This document shows positions 34,984-44,234 of a stretch of DNA of 64,000 bases, piece after piece; the stretch's first letter is position 1; each line of letters starts with the position of its first letter. The notes under the pieces are model-generated. The model was not told the DNA's origin and did not search any database. It was given only the letters and a program-made list of their open reading frames with translations. The position numbers were made by a program, and so were the translations under genes. Origin of the DNA: Kutzneria viridogrisea (lineage in GTDB: Bacteria; Actinomycetota; Actinomycetes; Mycobacteriales; Pseudonocardiaceae); contig JACJID010000001.1 of assembly GCA_014138725.1 (NCBI GenBank), positions 1,178,001-1,242,000 of the forward strand, written 5' to 3'.

Positions 34984-36282
34984 ATGCGAGTGCTCATCGC
35001 CACGTCCTCGTGGCCCGCGCACTACTTCCCGATGGTGCCCGTCGGCTGGGCGCTGCGGGCCGCTGGCCACGAGGTCCGGGTGTTGTGCGCGCCCCGCATG
35101 ACCACCGTGGTGGAGAACTCCGGGCTGTCGCCGGTTCCTTTGCTGGACAACGGGGACCCGCTGTTCTGGTCCCGGGTCTTCCACCAGAAGCGGGTGCTGG
35201 CGGGCACCGCGGAGGACAACGGCCTGCCACTGCTGCACCCGCTGACCGGCCAGCCGATGGCCCGGCCGGACGAGTTCGACTTCGCCGCGTACCAGCGGGG
35301 GAACCAGAAGGAGCAGGGCGCGCTGTGGTGGGAGACCACCCAGCAGATCGGCGCTTTCGTCGACGCCTGGAAACCACAACTGGTGATCCACGACATGATG
35401 TGCGAGGACGGTCCGGTGTGCGCCATCGTCGCCGGCGCGCCCGCCGTGCTCGCGTTGTGGGGACTGGTCGGCACGCACGAACCGAACCCGACGCTGGACC
35501 TGGTGCCCGCGTACTCCAACCTGTTCTTCGACGTCATCGGAGTCCGTGAGCGGGGCCGGCAGTTCATCTCCACGGTGCTGGACCCGTGCCCGAAGAGCCT
35601 CGCGCCGCCGACCGAGGCGGACCGGCTCACCGTGCGGTTCGTGCCGTACAACGGGCCGGGCGCGGCGCCGGCCTGGGCGGTGCAGCCGCCGCCGCGCCGC
35701 CGGGTCGCGCTCACCTGGGGCAGCACCAGCGGGCGGCACGGGCCGAAGGCCTTCATCCTGCCGGAGATCCTGGCCAGCCTAGCCGACCTGGACGCCGAGA
35801 TCGCCGTGGTGATCCGCCCGGCGGACGTGGCCATGCTCGGCAACCGCCTGCCTCGCAACGCCACTGTGCTGCCGCAGTGCCCGTTGGCCGAACTGCTGCC
35901 CAGCTGCGACGCGATCGTGCACCACGGCGGGGCCGGTGTGGTGATGACTTCCCTTGCCTGTGGCACACCGCAGTTGACGGTGGCGTACGAGGAGGAACAA
36001 CGCGCCAACGGCGACCGGGTCGCGGCCGGTGGCGCGGGCCGGAGCATCCGCGCCGCGGGGGTGGACGGCGACACGATCCGCGCCGAGTTGGACCGGCTGC
36101 TGGCGGACACCGACGCGCGTGCCGCGGCGCTGCGGCTACGGGACGAGATCGCGGCCAACCCGAGTCCCGCGCAACTGGTCGGTGAGCTGGAGCGGCTCGC
36201 CGAACAGGGGGCGCCGCCCGCTGTCATCGACTGGGACCGGGCTCGGGAGATCGAGCGCCGGCTGGCCCGGGCGAAGTCCTGA
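34984..36282 (+). CDS. Glycosyltransferase GT2
   Basis: This 432-residue GT-B enzyme starts MRVLIATSSWPAHYFPMVP, keeping the catalytic His at 13, and carries the nucleotide-sugar motif HHGGAGVVMTSLACGTPQ. It belongs to the EryCIII-like group that transfers deoxysugars from NDP donors. It ends the plus-strand PKS/sugar operon, 19 bases after rmlA; its stop codon lies within the hairpin at 36279-36325. A C-terminal tail after PSPAQLVGELERLAEQG is longer than in the other eight. Confidence 0.92.
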   Translation: MRVLIATSSWPAHYFPMVPVGWALRAAGHEVRVLCAPRMTTVVENSGLSPVPLLDNGDPLFWSRVFHQKRVLAGTAEDNGLPLLHPLTGQPMARPDEFDFAAYQRGNQKEQGALWWETTQQIGAFVDAWKPQLVIHDMMCEDGPVCAIVAGAPAVLALWGLVGTHEPNPTLDLVPAYSNLFFDVIGVRERGRQFISTVLDPCPKSLAPPTEADRLTVRFVPYNGPGAAPAWAVQPPPRRRVALTWGSTSGRHGPKAFILPEILASLADLDAEIAVVIRPADVAMLGNRLPRNATVLPQCPLAELLPSCDAIVHHGGAGVVMTSLACGTPQLTVAYEEEQRANGDRVAAGGAGRSIRAAGVDGDTIRAELDRLLADTDARAAALRLRDEIAANPSPAQLVGELERLAEQGAPPAVIDWDRAREIERRLARAKS

Positions 36283-36325
36283 ATGTGCCGTTCGGGACGT
36301 CCAGTGTCCCGAACGGCACATTCAG
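36279..36325. terminator. 20-bp hairpin at the end of the PKS/sugar operon
   Basis: Bases 36279-36298 (CTGAATGTGCCGTTCGGGAC) pair perfectly with 36306-36325 around a 7-base loop. It overlaps the GT2 stop codon and separates convergent operons, so it could stop transcription from both sides. Hairpins of this form are found repeatedly as intergenic repeats in Pseudonocardiales genomes. A 17-base piece of the same sequence recurs at 37758-37774. Confidence 0.8.
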
Positions 36326-36448
36326 GGCACGACTCGCGCCGGCGAGCGGGTTGAGTGGTCACCAGCGAAACACGGTCAAGGTTCGTCAGGCGAGCCAGTA
36401 GCCCACGGTGACAAGCGGCCGGGCTGTCAGCCCGGCCGCTTTCGGCTG

Positions 36449-37681
36449 TCAGCCCACCAGCTTCTCCAGGTCGTCCACCAGCTGTGCCGGTGTCGGCCGG
36501 TCCAGTGCCTCGGCGCGCAGCCGCTCGGCCGCCTCGGCGTACCGCGGTGCGGTCAGCAGTGCGGTCACCTGGTCGCGGATCAGCTCTGCGGTCGCCTCGG
36601 TGCCGTCCTGCTGGAAGCCACCGCCGCCGGCCACCGCGCGCCGGCCCTGCATGGCCTGTTCGGCCTCGAACGTCAGGGCGAGCTGCGGCACCCCGGCCAG
36701 CACCGCCGTCATCGTGGTGCCGGCGCCGCCGTGGTGCACTACCGCCGCGCAGCTCGGCAATATCAGCCGCAGCGGGCAGCCGACCAGCACCCGCACCCCG
36801 GACGGGAGTTCGTCGCCGAGCCGTTCCAGATCGGCAGGGGTCGCCGCGAGCACCACCTCAGCGTCTACTTTGGACAGTGCGTCCAGGATGGTCGGCAGCA
36901 GGTACGAGTGCTGGCCATAGACCCGGGAAAGCGCTGTGCTCCACGAAACGAGCACCCGTGGCCTGCCGTCAGCGGGCTTCGCACGGACCCAGTCCGGGGC
37001 GTGGCCGACGCCGTTGTACGGCACGTACCGCACCGGAAACCGCTCAGCCGTGGTCATCGGCGGTGCGCCTGCCGGGCACGGGTCGATCACGCGCGTGATC
37101 ATGTCCGCGGTCATCTCCGGCAGGCCGTAGCGTGGGAAGGAGTCGCTGTGGTCGCCGGTCACGATGCCCAACCCTGGCTCGGTTTCGTGGGTGCCGACGA
37201 ACCCCCACAGGTTGCAGACCGCCGGCACCCCGGTCAGTGCGGCGGCCAACACGCCCTCCACGTTCTGCGGGTCGTGCAGGATCAGGTCCGGTCGCCAGGC
37301 GCGGGCGTGTGCGACCACGTTGTCGCAGCTGACCCGCATCCGGTCCAGGTTCGCCTCCCGGTGCGCGGCGCGGTAACCGGCCAGGTCGAAGTTCGCCAGG
37401 CGCCGCAGCGGCTCGCAGGTCAGCGGGTGCAGGATCGAGCCCGGCTGGTACGGCCCGCCCGCCGCCAGCGCCCGCTGGTAGCGGGCCAACCGGCTGGCGA
37501 AGGTCATCTCCAGGCCGTCCATGATCGGCACCGGGGTCAGCCCAGCGCGGGCGATGGTGTCGGTCTGCGACTCGGCGCAGGTGATGCGCACGTCGTGCCC
37601 GGCGGCCTGCAACGCCCAGCCGATCGGCACCAGGGAGAAGTAGTGGGTCGGCCAGGCCGACGTGGTGAACAGCACGCGCAT
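36449..37681 (-). CDS. Glycosyltransferase GT3
   Basis: This 410-residue GT-B enzyme starts MRVLFTTSAWPTHYFSLVP with His13 and has the donor motif HHGGAGTTMTAVLAGVPQ. WRPDLILHDPQNVEG and VCNLWGFVGTHET match the acceptor-side segments of the other cluster enzymes. It is separated from GT4-GT9 by the DUF222/HNH element, although all read in the same direction, so it probably once belonged to the same array. It is bracketed by the full hairpin on its left and a partial copy on its right. Confidence 0.92.
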   Translation of the reverse strand: MRVLFTTSAWPTHYFSLVPIGWALQAAGHDVRITCAESQTDTIARAGLTPVPIMDGLEMTFASRLARYQRALAAGGPYQPGSILHPLTCEPLRRLANFDLAGYRAAHREANLDRMRVSCDNVVAHARAWRPDLILHDPQNVEGVLAAALTGVPAVCNLWGFVGTHETEPGLGIVTGDHSDSFPRYGLPEMTADMITRVIDPCPAGAPPMTTAERFPVRYVPYNGVGHAPDWVRAKPADGRPRVLVSWSTALSRVYGQHSYLLPTILDALSKVDAEVVLAATPADLERLGDELPSGVRVLVGCPLRLILPSCAAVVHHGGAGTTMTAVLAGVPQLALTFEAEQAMQGRRAVAGGGGFQQDGTEATAELIRDQVTALLTAPRYAEAAERLRAEALDRPTPAQLVDDLEKLVG

Positions 37682-37757
37682 ACCGTGCTCCGCCTCGCTT
37701 CCTGAAGTCGGGAACCAGTGGCTCACCCCGCCCGGCCGGCGTGAGTCGTGTCGCGGT

Positions 37758-37774
37758 CCGTTCGGGACACTGGA
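37758..37774. repeat. Partial copy of the intergenic hairpin
   Basis: CCGTTCGGGACACTGGA here is identical to the reverse complement of part of the hairpin at 36279-36325. Only one arm plus loop is present, so it cannot form the stem. It lies between GT3 and the DUF222/HNH element and marks an old breakpoint or a decayed repeat. Confidence 0.6.
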
Positions 37775-37872
37775 TGATGCTGTTGGTTGATTCGAGGTGG
37801 GGCGTGGGTTGGCTCTCCCGATCGCTGGGTTCGGCTCGGCGCCGCGCGGCGTGTTCAGTGTCGGAGGAGGAG

Positions 37873-38891
37873 TCAGGGTGGTGGGGTGAATGTCGGTTGC
37901 CCGTCGAGGATGGCGACTGTCCATTCGCCGGCGTGGATCATGCGGTGGTGGAGTCGGCACAGGAGTACGAGGTTGTGGAGCGCGGTCTTGCCCAGTCTCG
38001 ACCACGCGCGGACGTGGTGCGCGTCGCACCACCGGACCGGTCGCCCGCATCCTGGGAAGGCGCATCCGCCGTCGCGGTGCTCCAGTGCTCGTCGTATCGC
38101 CGTGGGTACCGTGTAGAGGCCCGGCCGACATCCAGGGGCACGGATCGGGTGCCCAGCACCATCGGGATGATCTTCGCGTCGCACGCCAGCCGCCGCGACG
38201 GCTCGCTGTCCAACTCCGACAACGGAATGGTCACTGTGACGTGTGCCCGATCGGCCTTGCCGTGTAGGAACTCCGCGAACGCGTCCCCGTTGCGCTCGGC
38301 CAGATCGCGCGGATCCTTTGCGGATCGGGGCTTGGCCAGCACATCCAACGCCGAGGTCAGCACCTGCCCCGCCTCTGGATCGATCTTCCCCCGGAACGAC
38401 ACCGACCCATCCGCCCGGGTACTGACATACAGCTCTCGCCGATGTTCCTTGGGTTCGACCGGTTGCGGTCCATCGGGGTCGATCCGGGCGGCCAGTTCAC
38501 GCCCCAACGGCTCCATCGCCTTGGCATCCAAGGACTTCGCCGCCTGGGCCAACACGATCTCGGCGTCGGCGGGTAGTCCGTTGGGGAGTTCACGCCCCAG
38601 TCGGCGCATCATCTCGTACTGCTCCGGCGCCACCTCGACCTCAGTGGCCACCCGCAGCTTCGCGTGCTCGATCCGCGCTGCCGCCTCCCTACGAGAGATG
38701 CCTTGCACGTGATGCAGCAGCTCCCGCAGCGAGGGGTAGCCCACCTCGGTGTGCAGGCCCTGATCCTCGGCTTCCCGTACCACTCGGAGCAGTTCGGCGT
38801 AGGCGTGCCGGAATGCTCGATCCCGCTGGGCGAGGGCATCGACCAGTTCCGTACCAGTCAACCGCCACGCGGTCTCAACGGAACTTTCCAT
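37873..38891 (-). pseudogene. DUF222/HNH endonuclease-family gene, copy A (frameshifted)
   Basis: The frame from ATG 38891 encodes a DUF222 domain (AWRLTGTELVDALAQRDR, then VEVAPEQYEMMRRLGRELPNG). Near 38116 the reading shifts: the next frame carries YTVPTAIRRALEHRDGGCAFPGCGRP and the HNH site CDAHHVRAWSRLGKTALHNLVLLCRLHHRMIH split over two frames. Comparison with copy B suggests loss of one base. The family is the 13E12 repeat type known from mycobacteria, present in many copies in actinomycetes. It interrupts the glycosyltransferase array. Confidence 0.85.
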
Positions 38892-39114
38892 GCCCTCATT
38901 CTACCACCGAAAATCCTCAAAACCCTTACGCACCAACACAAATCACCATCCGAGTGAAGATCGAAAACGTCTCCCAGCCCCCGCCCAGCCGCCGGCAGGC
39001 CACCAGACCCAAACATCCCCGGACCCGTCCAAAGCCGCTTGAAACCGACCTACCCCACCAACGAGACCGAACCACCACAGTCCCGGCCGAGGCACCCCAA
39101 CGCGACAAGGAACC
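38892..39114. repeat. Conserved upstream region of DUF222/HNH copy A
   Basis: Read on the minus strand, this stretch matches 53349-53571 in front of copy B: shared blocks include CTTTGGACGGGTCCG, GTGGCCTGCCGGCGG, GATCTTCACTCG and a similar GGTGGTA(GAATG/AATG)-GGGC before the ATG. The repeat unit is therefore larger than the gene and inverted relative to copy B. Between 39115 and 39207 nothing recognisable is found. Confidence 0.75.
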
Positions 39115-39207
39115 ACCACAGCAACGACCACATGCACCCCACGACACCAGATGATCACCAAGCTCAACCACAGCGCGATCAATTAATCAACAGTGTCACT
39201 GGATGTC

Positions 39208-40443
39208 TCAAACGGCACCTTCGTGACATCGCGGTCTCGCCACGAGGTCCTCGACCACCTGCGCCGGGCTGGGCATGGCGGCGATCTCCTCGCGCAGCGC
39301 GGCGGCGTTGTGCTGGTATCGCGGTTCGTCCAGCAGCAGACTGACCGCGTCACGGATCCCGGTCGTACCAACCTCGTACCCGACGTGCCATACACCGGAC
39401 CCGGCCCGGGTGATCCGCTCGGCGGTCAGCTGCTGCTCGGCCGTGAACGGCAACGCGAGCTGGGGCACGCCCGCCCAGGCCGCCGTCATCCCGCTGCCGG
39501 CGCCGCCGTGGTACACGATCGCCTCGCAGTACGGCAGCAACAGGCGCAGCGGCAAGTCACTCAGCACGTGTACGTTGCCCGGCAACGGACCCAGTCGGTC
39601 GCGGCCGGCCGATCCGCACACGACCACCACCTCGACCGGCAGCGGGGCCAGCGCGCGCAGGATGTCCGGTACCAGGAAGGAACCCGGACCCAGCAACAGG
39701 TCCAGCGAGTTGCCCCACGCCACGCAGATCCGGGGCCGGCCGCCGCGCGGCGGGAGTTCGGGCACGGTGCCGGACCCGTTGTACGGCACGCACCGCACCG
39801 GCAGGGTGGGCAGCGCCGTGCCGCTGCCGATGACCGGCGGGCACGGGTCGATGATCCGTTCGATCAGCTCCGGCCCCATCGGGGGCACGCCGTGGCGGGC
39901 GAAGCTGTCGGTGTGGTCGCGGGGCACCAGCTGCGTACCGACCCGTTCCTCCAGTGGACCGACCGGACCCCACAGGTGGCACCAGGCAGGGATCCCCAGC
40001 ACCTGGCCGACCAGCACGCCCGTCATGTTCAACGGGTCGTGCACCACCAGGTCCGGCCGCCAGTCGCGGGCAAAGGCGACAGTGGTGTCCAGGCCGGCCC
40101 GTAGCCGCGCCACGTTCGCGTCGCGGTGCTCGGCCTTGTACCGGGCCCAGTCGAACTCGGTCAGGTCACGCATGGGCTGCCCGGTCACCGGGTGCAGCAC
40201 ACCGCCGGACAACAGGGCCTGGCCCTGCCGCGCCTGGAAGTACTGGTGCAGCCGGCCGAGGTACATCGGGTCGTGACCGTCCTCGATGGGCACCGCGGCC
40301 AGCCCGGCCCGGCCGACCAGGGCCACCTCGCAAGGCGGGCACGCGACCACGACCTCGTGACCGGCCGCGCGCAGCGCCCAAGCCGTTGGTACCAAAGGAA
40401 AGTAGTGTGCCGAATAGCGGGTCACGGTGAACAGCACGCGCAT
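39208..40443 (-). CDS. Glycosyltransferase GT4
   Basis: This 411-residue GT-B enzyme starts MRVLFTVTRYSAHYFPLVP at ATG 40443, two bases after the GT5 stop. The donor motif reads YHGGAGSGMTAAWAGVPQ, with Tyr in place of the usual first His. WRPDLVVHDPLNMTG and CHLWGPVG are shared with GT5-GT7. It is the last gene of the long minus-strand array. Acceptor and donor sugar cannot be assigned from sequence alone. Confidence 0.92.
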   Translation of the reverse strand: MRVLFTVTRYSAHYFPLVPTAWALRAAGHEVVVACPPCEVALVGRAGLAAVPIEDGHDPMYLGRLHQYFQARQGQALLSGGVLHPVTGQPMRDLTEFDWARYKAEHRDANVARLRAGLDTTVAFARDWRPDLVVHDPLNMTGVLVGQVLGIPAWCHLWGPVGPLEERVGTQLVPRDHTDSFARHGVPPMGPELIERIIDPCPPVIGSGTALPTLPVRCVPYNGSGTVPELPPRGGRPRICVAWGNSLDLLLGPGSFLVPDILRALAPLPVEVVVVCGSAGRDRLGPLPGNVHVLSDLPLRLLLPYCEAIVYHGGAGSGMTAAWAGVPQLALPFTAEQQLTAERITRAGSGVWHVGYEVGTTGIRDAVSLLLDEPRYQHNAAALREEIAAMPSPAQVVEDLVARPRCHEGAV

Positions 40444-40445
40444 GG

Positions 40446-41693
40446 TCAACCGCCCATCTGTTCGCCGGTCTCGGCGAGCTTTTCCAGTACGGGCACGACA
40501 TCGGCCGGGCTCGGCAGCGCGGCGTTCGCCCTCGCCATCTCGGCGGCAGCCGCGGCGAGTTCGGGGGTGTCGAGCAACTGGTCGACCGCGGCCCGGATCG
40601 TCCCGGGCGCGGCGTGCGCGCCCGGCAGGGCCACTCCCACACCCGCGTCGGCGATCCGCTGTGCTGATCGCAGCTCCATCGGTCCGAACGCCACCACCAG
40701 CTGCGGCAGCCCGGCGGCTGCCGCCGTCAGCGCCGCACCCGCGCCGCCGTGGTGGACCACGGCCGTGCAGTGCGGCAGCAGCAGTCGTAGTGGGTACTGG
40801 GGGAGTACCTGGACGTTCGCCGGCAACCGGCCCAGCAGTTCGGCCTCCTCCGCGCCGATCGCGAGCACGACGTCCACGCCGCGGGCGGCCAACGCGTCAA
40901 CCAGAGCGGGCACCAGGAACGACCCCGGGCCGTTGATCCGCCGGATCGCCGACCCCCACACCACGGCGACCCTGGCCCGCCCGATCTCGGTGGGCCAGGG
41001 TGGCGGGTCGGCCAACGCGCCGGGCCCGTTGTAGGGGACGTAGCGCACCGGCATGCGCGGCGCCGCTGTCGGCGGCGCGATGGGTGGTGGTGTCGGGTCG
41101 AGCACGAACCGAATAGCGGGCTCGTCGGCCGCCATGCCGATCAGTTCACGGACCGGCGCCGGCACATCCGCGGCCAGGCTGTCCAGCCCGGGTGTGGTCT
41201 CCGACGTACCGGTCAGGCCCCACAGGTGACAGGCCGAGGGAACCCCGCTCAGTTGTGCCGCGACAACGGCCTCCGCGGCCACCAGATCGTGCAGCACGAG
41301 GTCCGGCCGCCATGATTTCGCCAGGTCGAGCACGTCCCGAGTCCGCGCCTCGCCCACCCTGGCCAGCTCCTGCTGCCGGCGGGCGGCGAACTCGGCGTGG
41401 TCGAAGGCATCCAGATCCGCCAGCTCGGCCCCGGTCTCCGGGTTGAGCGGCGGCAGTTGTCCGGTGCGCAGGCCCTGCCGGGCGAGGCTGTACGCCAGCC
41501 AGCGCGCGTCGGTCACCGGGTCCACGTCCGGGCCGCACGGAACGGGTGTCAGGCCCGCCCGCTCGATCGTGGCCGCCTGCGCGGGGCCCGCGCATACGCG
41601 CAGTTCATGGCCCGCCGCCTGCAACGCCCAACCCAGCGGGATGAGCGGGAAGTAGTGCGTCGGGTAGTCCGAGACGCAGCACAGGACACGCAT
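40446..41693 (-). CDS. Glycosyltransferase GT5
   Basis: This 415-residue GT-B enzyme starts MRVLCCVSDYPTHYFPLIP with His13 and has HHGGAGAALTAAAAGLPQ as donor motif. It follows GT6 by 13 bases. Its SACHLWGLTGTSET segment is close to that of GT3, GT4 and GT6, which supports origin of the array by gene duplication. Two cysteines in the first beta strand are unlike the sister proteins. Confidence 0.92.
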   Translation of the reverse strand: MRVLCCVSDYPTHYFPLIPLGWALQAAGHELRVCAGPAQAATIERAGLTPVPCGPDVDPVTDARWLAYSLARQGLRTGQLPPLNPETGAELADLDAFDHAEFAARRQQELARVGEARTRDVLDLAKSWRPDLVLHDLVAAEAVVAAQLSGVPSACHLWGLTGTSETTPGLDSLAADVPAPVRELIGMAADEPAIRFVLDPTPPPIAPPTAAPRMPVRYVPYNGPGALADPPPWPTEIGRARVAVVWGSAIRRINGPGSFLVPALVDALAARGVDVVLAIGAEEAELLGRLPANVQVLPQYPLRLLLPHCTAVVHHGGAGAALTAAAAGLPQLVVAFGPMELRSAQRIADAGVGVALPGAHAAPGTIRAAVDQLLDTPELAAAAAEMARANAALPSPADVVPVLEKLAETGEQMGG

Positions 41694-41706
41694 CGCGAAC
41701 TTCCCG

Positions 41707-42954
41707 TCAGCTGACCGGCGTGGCGGCCAGGTCGGCCAGTTCGGTGACCAGTTCGACCGGGCTGGGCTGTGCCATGGCCTCCGCGCGCAGTTGCCGGGCG
41801 GAGTCGCGGTGCACCGTCTCGGTCAGCAGTGCGGCCAGCGCCGCGGTCACGTCCTCCTGTTGGCAGTACGGCCCGTACAGCCAGCGGGCGGCGCCGGTGG
41901 GCACCAGCCGTTTGGCGCAGATCGTGTGCTCTGGCGAGTACGTCACCATCAGCTGCGGCACGCCGGCCGCGACCGCGGTCATCGTGGAGCCGTGGCCGCC
42001 GTGATGCACAACGACCTCGCAGTGCTCCAGCAGCATGTTCAGCGGGCACTGTTCGAGCACTCGCACCGAGTCCGGCAGCGTGCCGAGGCGGGCCCGGCTC
42101 TGCGCATCCACCGTGACCACCACGTCCACATCCAGTTTGGCTGCGGCCAGGGCCAACATCCGGACCGGGAACGCGGTCCAGCCGTGCAGTTTGACCATTG
42201 TGGAGCTCCACACGATCGCGATCCGCGGCCGGCGCCGGGACCGCGACCACGTCAGCAGCTCGGCGGGCAGGCCACCCGACCCGTTGTACGGGACCGGCCG
42301 CAACGGGTGGCGTACCGCGTCGGTCGGCGGCGCCATGCTCGGTGGGCACAGGTCGATGACGTGCTCGATCAGGCCGGCACCAGGGTCGGCGATGCCGTGC
42401 CGTTGGTACGCCGGGCTGAACTGGGACGGCACGATCTGCGCGCCCCACTCGGTCTCCGCAGTGCCGGTCGGGCCGGTCAGGTGCATCACCGCGGGCACCC
42501 CGGTCACCCGGGCCGCGACCACCGCGTCCAGTTGCAGGCTGTCGTGCACGATCAGGTCCGGCCGCCATGAGCGGGCGAAGTCGACCATCGCGTCGATGCG
42601 CTGCTCGGTCTTGGGTGGCTCGGATGCCAGCATGCGCTGGGCGAGCGCGGAGAAGTCGTAGTCCTCGATCCGGTCGAGTTCCGCGCCGGTCTCCGGGTCC
42701 ATCGGGGGCAGCCAGGTGCCGGCGGGCACATTGCCGTCCAGCGTCTGCCAGAGGAAGTAGAACCTGGTCAGCAGGAAGATATCGATATCGGTGAGCACCG
42801 GCACCGGAGTCAGGCCCGCACCGGTGATCCGTTCGGACTGGCCCGGCGCGCAGACCACCCGCAGTTCGTGCCCGGCGGCCTGGACCGCCCAGCCGAGCGG
42901 CACCATCGGGAAATAGTGCGCGGTGATGTCCGAAACGGTGAACATGACTCGCAT
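41707..42954 (-). CDS. Glycosyltransferase GT6
   Basis: This 415-residue GT-B enzyme starts at ATG 42954 (MRVMFTVSDITAHYFPMVP, His13); the upstream extension of the frame is not coding-like. The donor motif is HHGGHGSTMTAVAAGVPQ, with His where most have Ala. WRPDLIVHDSLQLDAV and MHLTGPTGTAET mark the acceptor side. It is transcribed after GT7 with a gap of about 50 bases. Confidence 0.92.
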   Translation of the reverse strand: MRVMFTVSDITAHYFPMVPLGWAVQAAGHELRVVCAPGQSERITGAGLTPVPVLTDIDIFLLTRFYFLWQTLDGNVPAGTWLPPMDPETGAELDRIEDYDFSALAQRMLASEPPKTEQRIDAMVDFARSWRPDLIVHDSLQLDAVVAARVTGVPAVMHLTGPTGTAETEWGAQIVPSQFSPAYQRHGIADPGAGLIEHVIDLCPPSMAPPTDAVRHPLRPVPYNGSGGLPAELLTWSRSRRRPRIAIVWSSTMVKLHGWTAFPVRMLALAAAKLDVDVVVTVDAQSRARLGTLPDSVRVLEQCPLNMLLEHCEVVVHHGGHGSTMTAVAAGVPQLMVTYSPEHTICAKRLVPTGAARWLYGPYCQQEDVTAALAALLTETVHRDSARQLRAEAMAQPSPVELVTELADLAATPVS

Positions 42955-43006
42955 TCGGGCTACCTTCCTGCTCGGACGGGCACAGCGCCCATCGTGACCA
43001 CGGCGG

Positions 43007-44233
43007 CTACACAGCCGATCGAGCCGTGGCCGAGGCGAGGTCGACAAGTGGGGCCACCAGTTCGGTAGGCGCGGGCCGGTCCTCGTTCGCCGCGGCCAGT
43101 TCGGCGGCGTACCGGGCGTGGCTCGTACCAGTGAGCACCCGGCGCGCGGCCGCGGCGATGTCCTCGACCGTGGACGTCGAGCCACGCAGCCACTCGGCCG
43201 TCCCGGCATTCGCCAACCGGGTGCCGTTCATGACGTGTTCGTCGGAGACCGCGACCACCAACTGCGGTACGCCGGCGGCCAGCGCGGCCATACTGCACCC
43301 GGCGCCGCCGTTGTGGACCAGCAACTCGCAGCTGGGCAGCAGCAGGCGCAACGGCACGTACTCGACACTCCGCACGTTCTTCGGCAACCGCGGCAGCCCG
43401 GCCGTTTCCGCGGCGGTCATGGTGAGTACGATCTCGACGTCGAATTCGGCGAGCGCGTCGATGATTCGTGGCACGAAGAACGAGCCCGGTCCGAAGATCC
43501 GGGTCACTGAGGTGCCCCACACCACGCAGACCCGTGAGCGTTCGGGCGGATCCAGCAACCAGTCGGGCAACGCGCCGGGGCCGTTGTAGCTCAGGTTGCG
43601 GATCGGCAGCCGGGTTTCCGCGATGGCCGGTTCCATCGGGCCTGGTGACGGGTCGATGACATGGGTCACCCGCGATCCCTTGCCCTGTAACCCGAATCCG
43701 GCGAACGTGTGGTCAACCTGTTCCGGCAGGACCCGCATGCTCCAGTCGGTCTCCAGCGTTCCGGCCAGTCCCCACAGGTGCAGCACGGCCGGACAGCCGG
43801 CCGCGGCCGCGACCAGCCGACCGTCCACATTGGGCAGATCGTGTACCACGAGGTCGGGCCGCCAGTCGTGCGCGAACTCGGTCATCAGGGCCTGCCGCCG
43901 GACCCGCCACGCGGGGATGCAGCGCTCGATCGCGGGCCAGTCGAACCGGCCGAGGTCGGTCATCTCCCGGCCGGTGATCGGGTGGATCGGCGGCAGGCCC
44001 GGCACGACCTCGTGGCCGGACACGGCGCGCAGGAAATTGCCGACCCGTGCGTTGAACAACCCGTTGCCCTCCGCCAACGGCACCGAGGCCAGGCCCGACT
44101 TCGCCACCGTCGGCTGCAACGCGCTGCCGCACAGCACGAGCACCTCGTGCCCGGCCGCGCGCAGCGCCCACGCCAGCGGAACCATCGGCATGTAGTGGCC
44201 GGACCAGTCGGTCGTGGCGAACAGCACGCGCAT
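43007..44233 (-). CDS. Glycosyltransferase GT7
   Basis: This 408-residue GT-B enzyme starts MRVLFATTDWSGHYMPMVP. The donor motif is HNGGAGCSMAALAAGVPQ, with Asn for the second His, a change that may alter donor choice. WRPDLVVHDLPNVDGR and LHLWGLAGTLET are typical of the array. It begins one base after the stop of GT8, so the two are closely coupled. Confidence 0.92.
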   Translation of the reverse strand: MRVLFATTDWSGHYMPMVPLAWALRAAGHEVLVLCGSALQPTVAKSGLASVPLAEGNGLFNARVGNFLRAVSGHEVVPGLPPIHPITGREMTDLGRFDWPAIERCIPAWRVRRQALMTEFAHDWRPDLVVHDLPNVDGRLVAAAAGCPAVLHLWGLAGTLETDWSMRVLPEQVDHTFAGFGLQGKGSRVTHVIDPSPGPMEPAIAETRLPIRNLSYNGPGALPDWLLDPPERSRVCVVWGTSVTRIFGPGSFFVPRIIDALAEFDVEIVLTMTAAETAGLPRLPKNVRSVEYVPLRLLLPSCELLVHNGGAGCSMAALAAGVPQLVVAVSDEHVMNGTRLANAGTAEWLRGSTSTVEDIAAAARRVLTGTSHARYAAELAAANEDRPAPTELVAPLVDLASATARSAV

Positions 44234-44234
44234 G

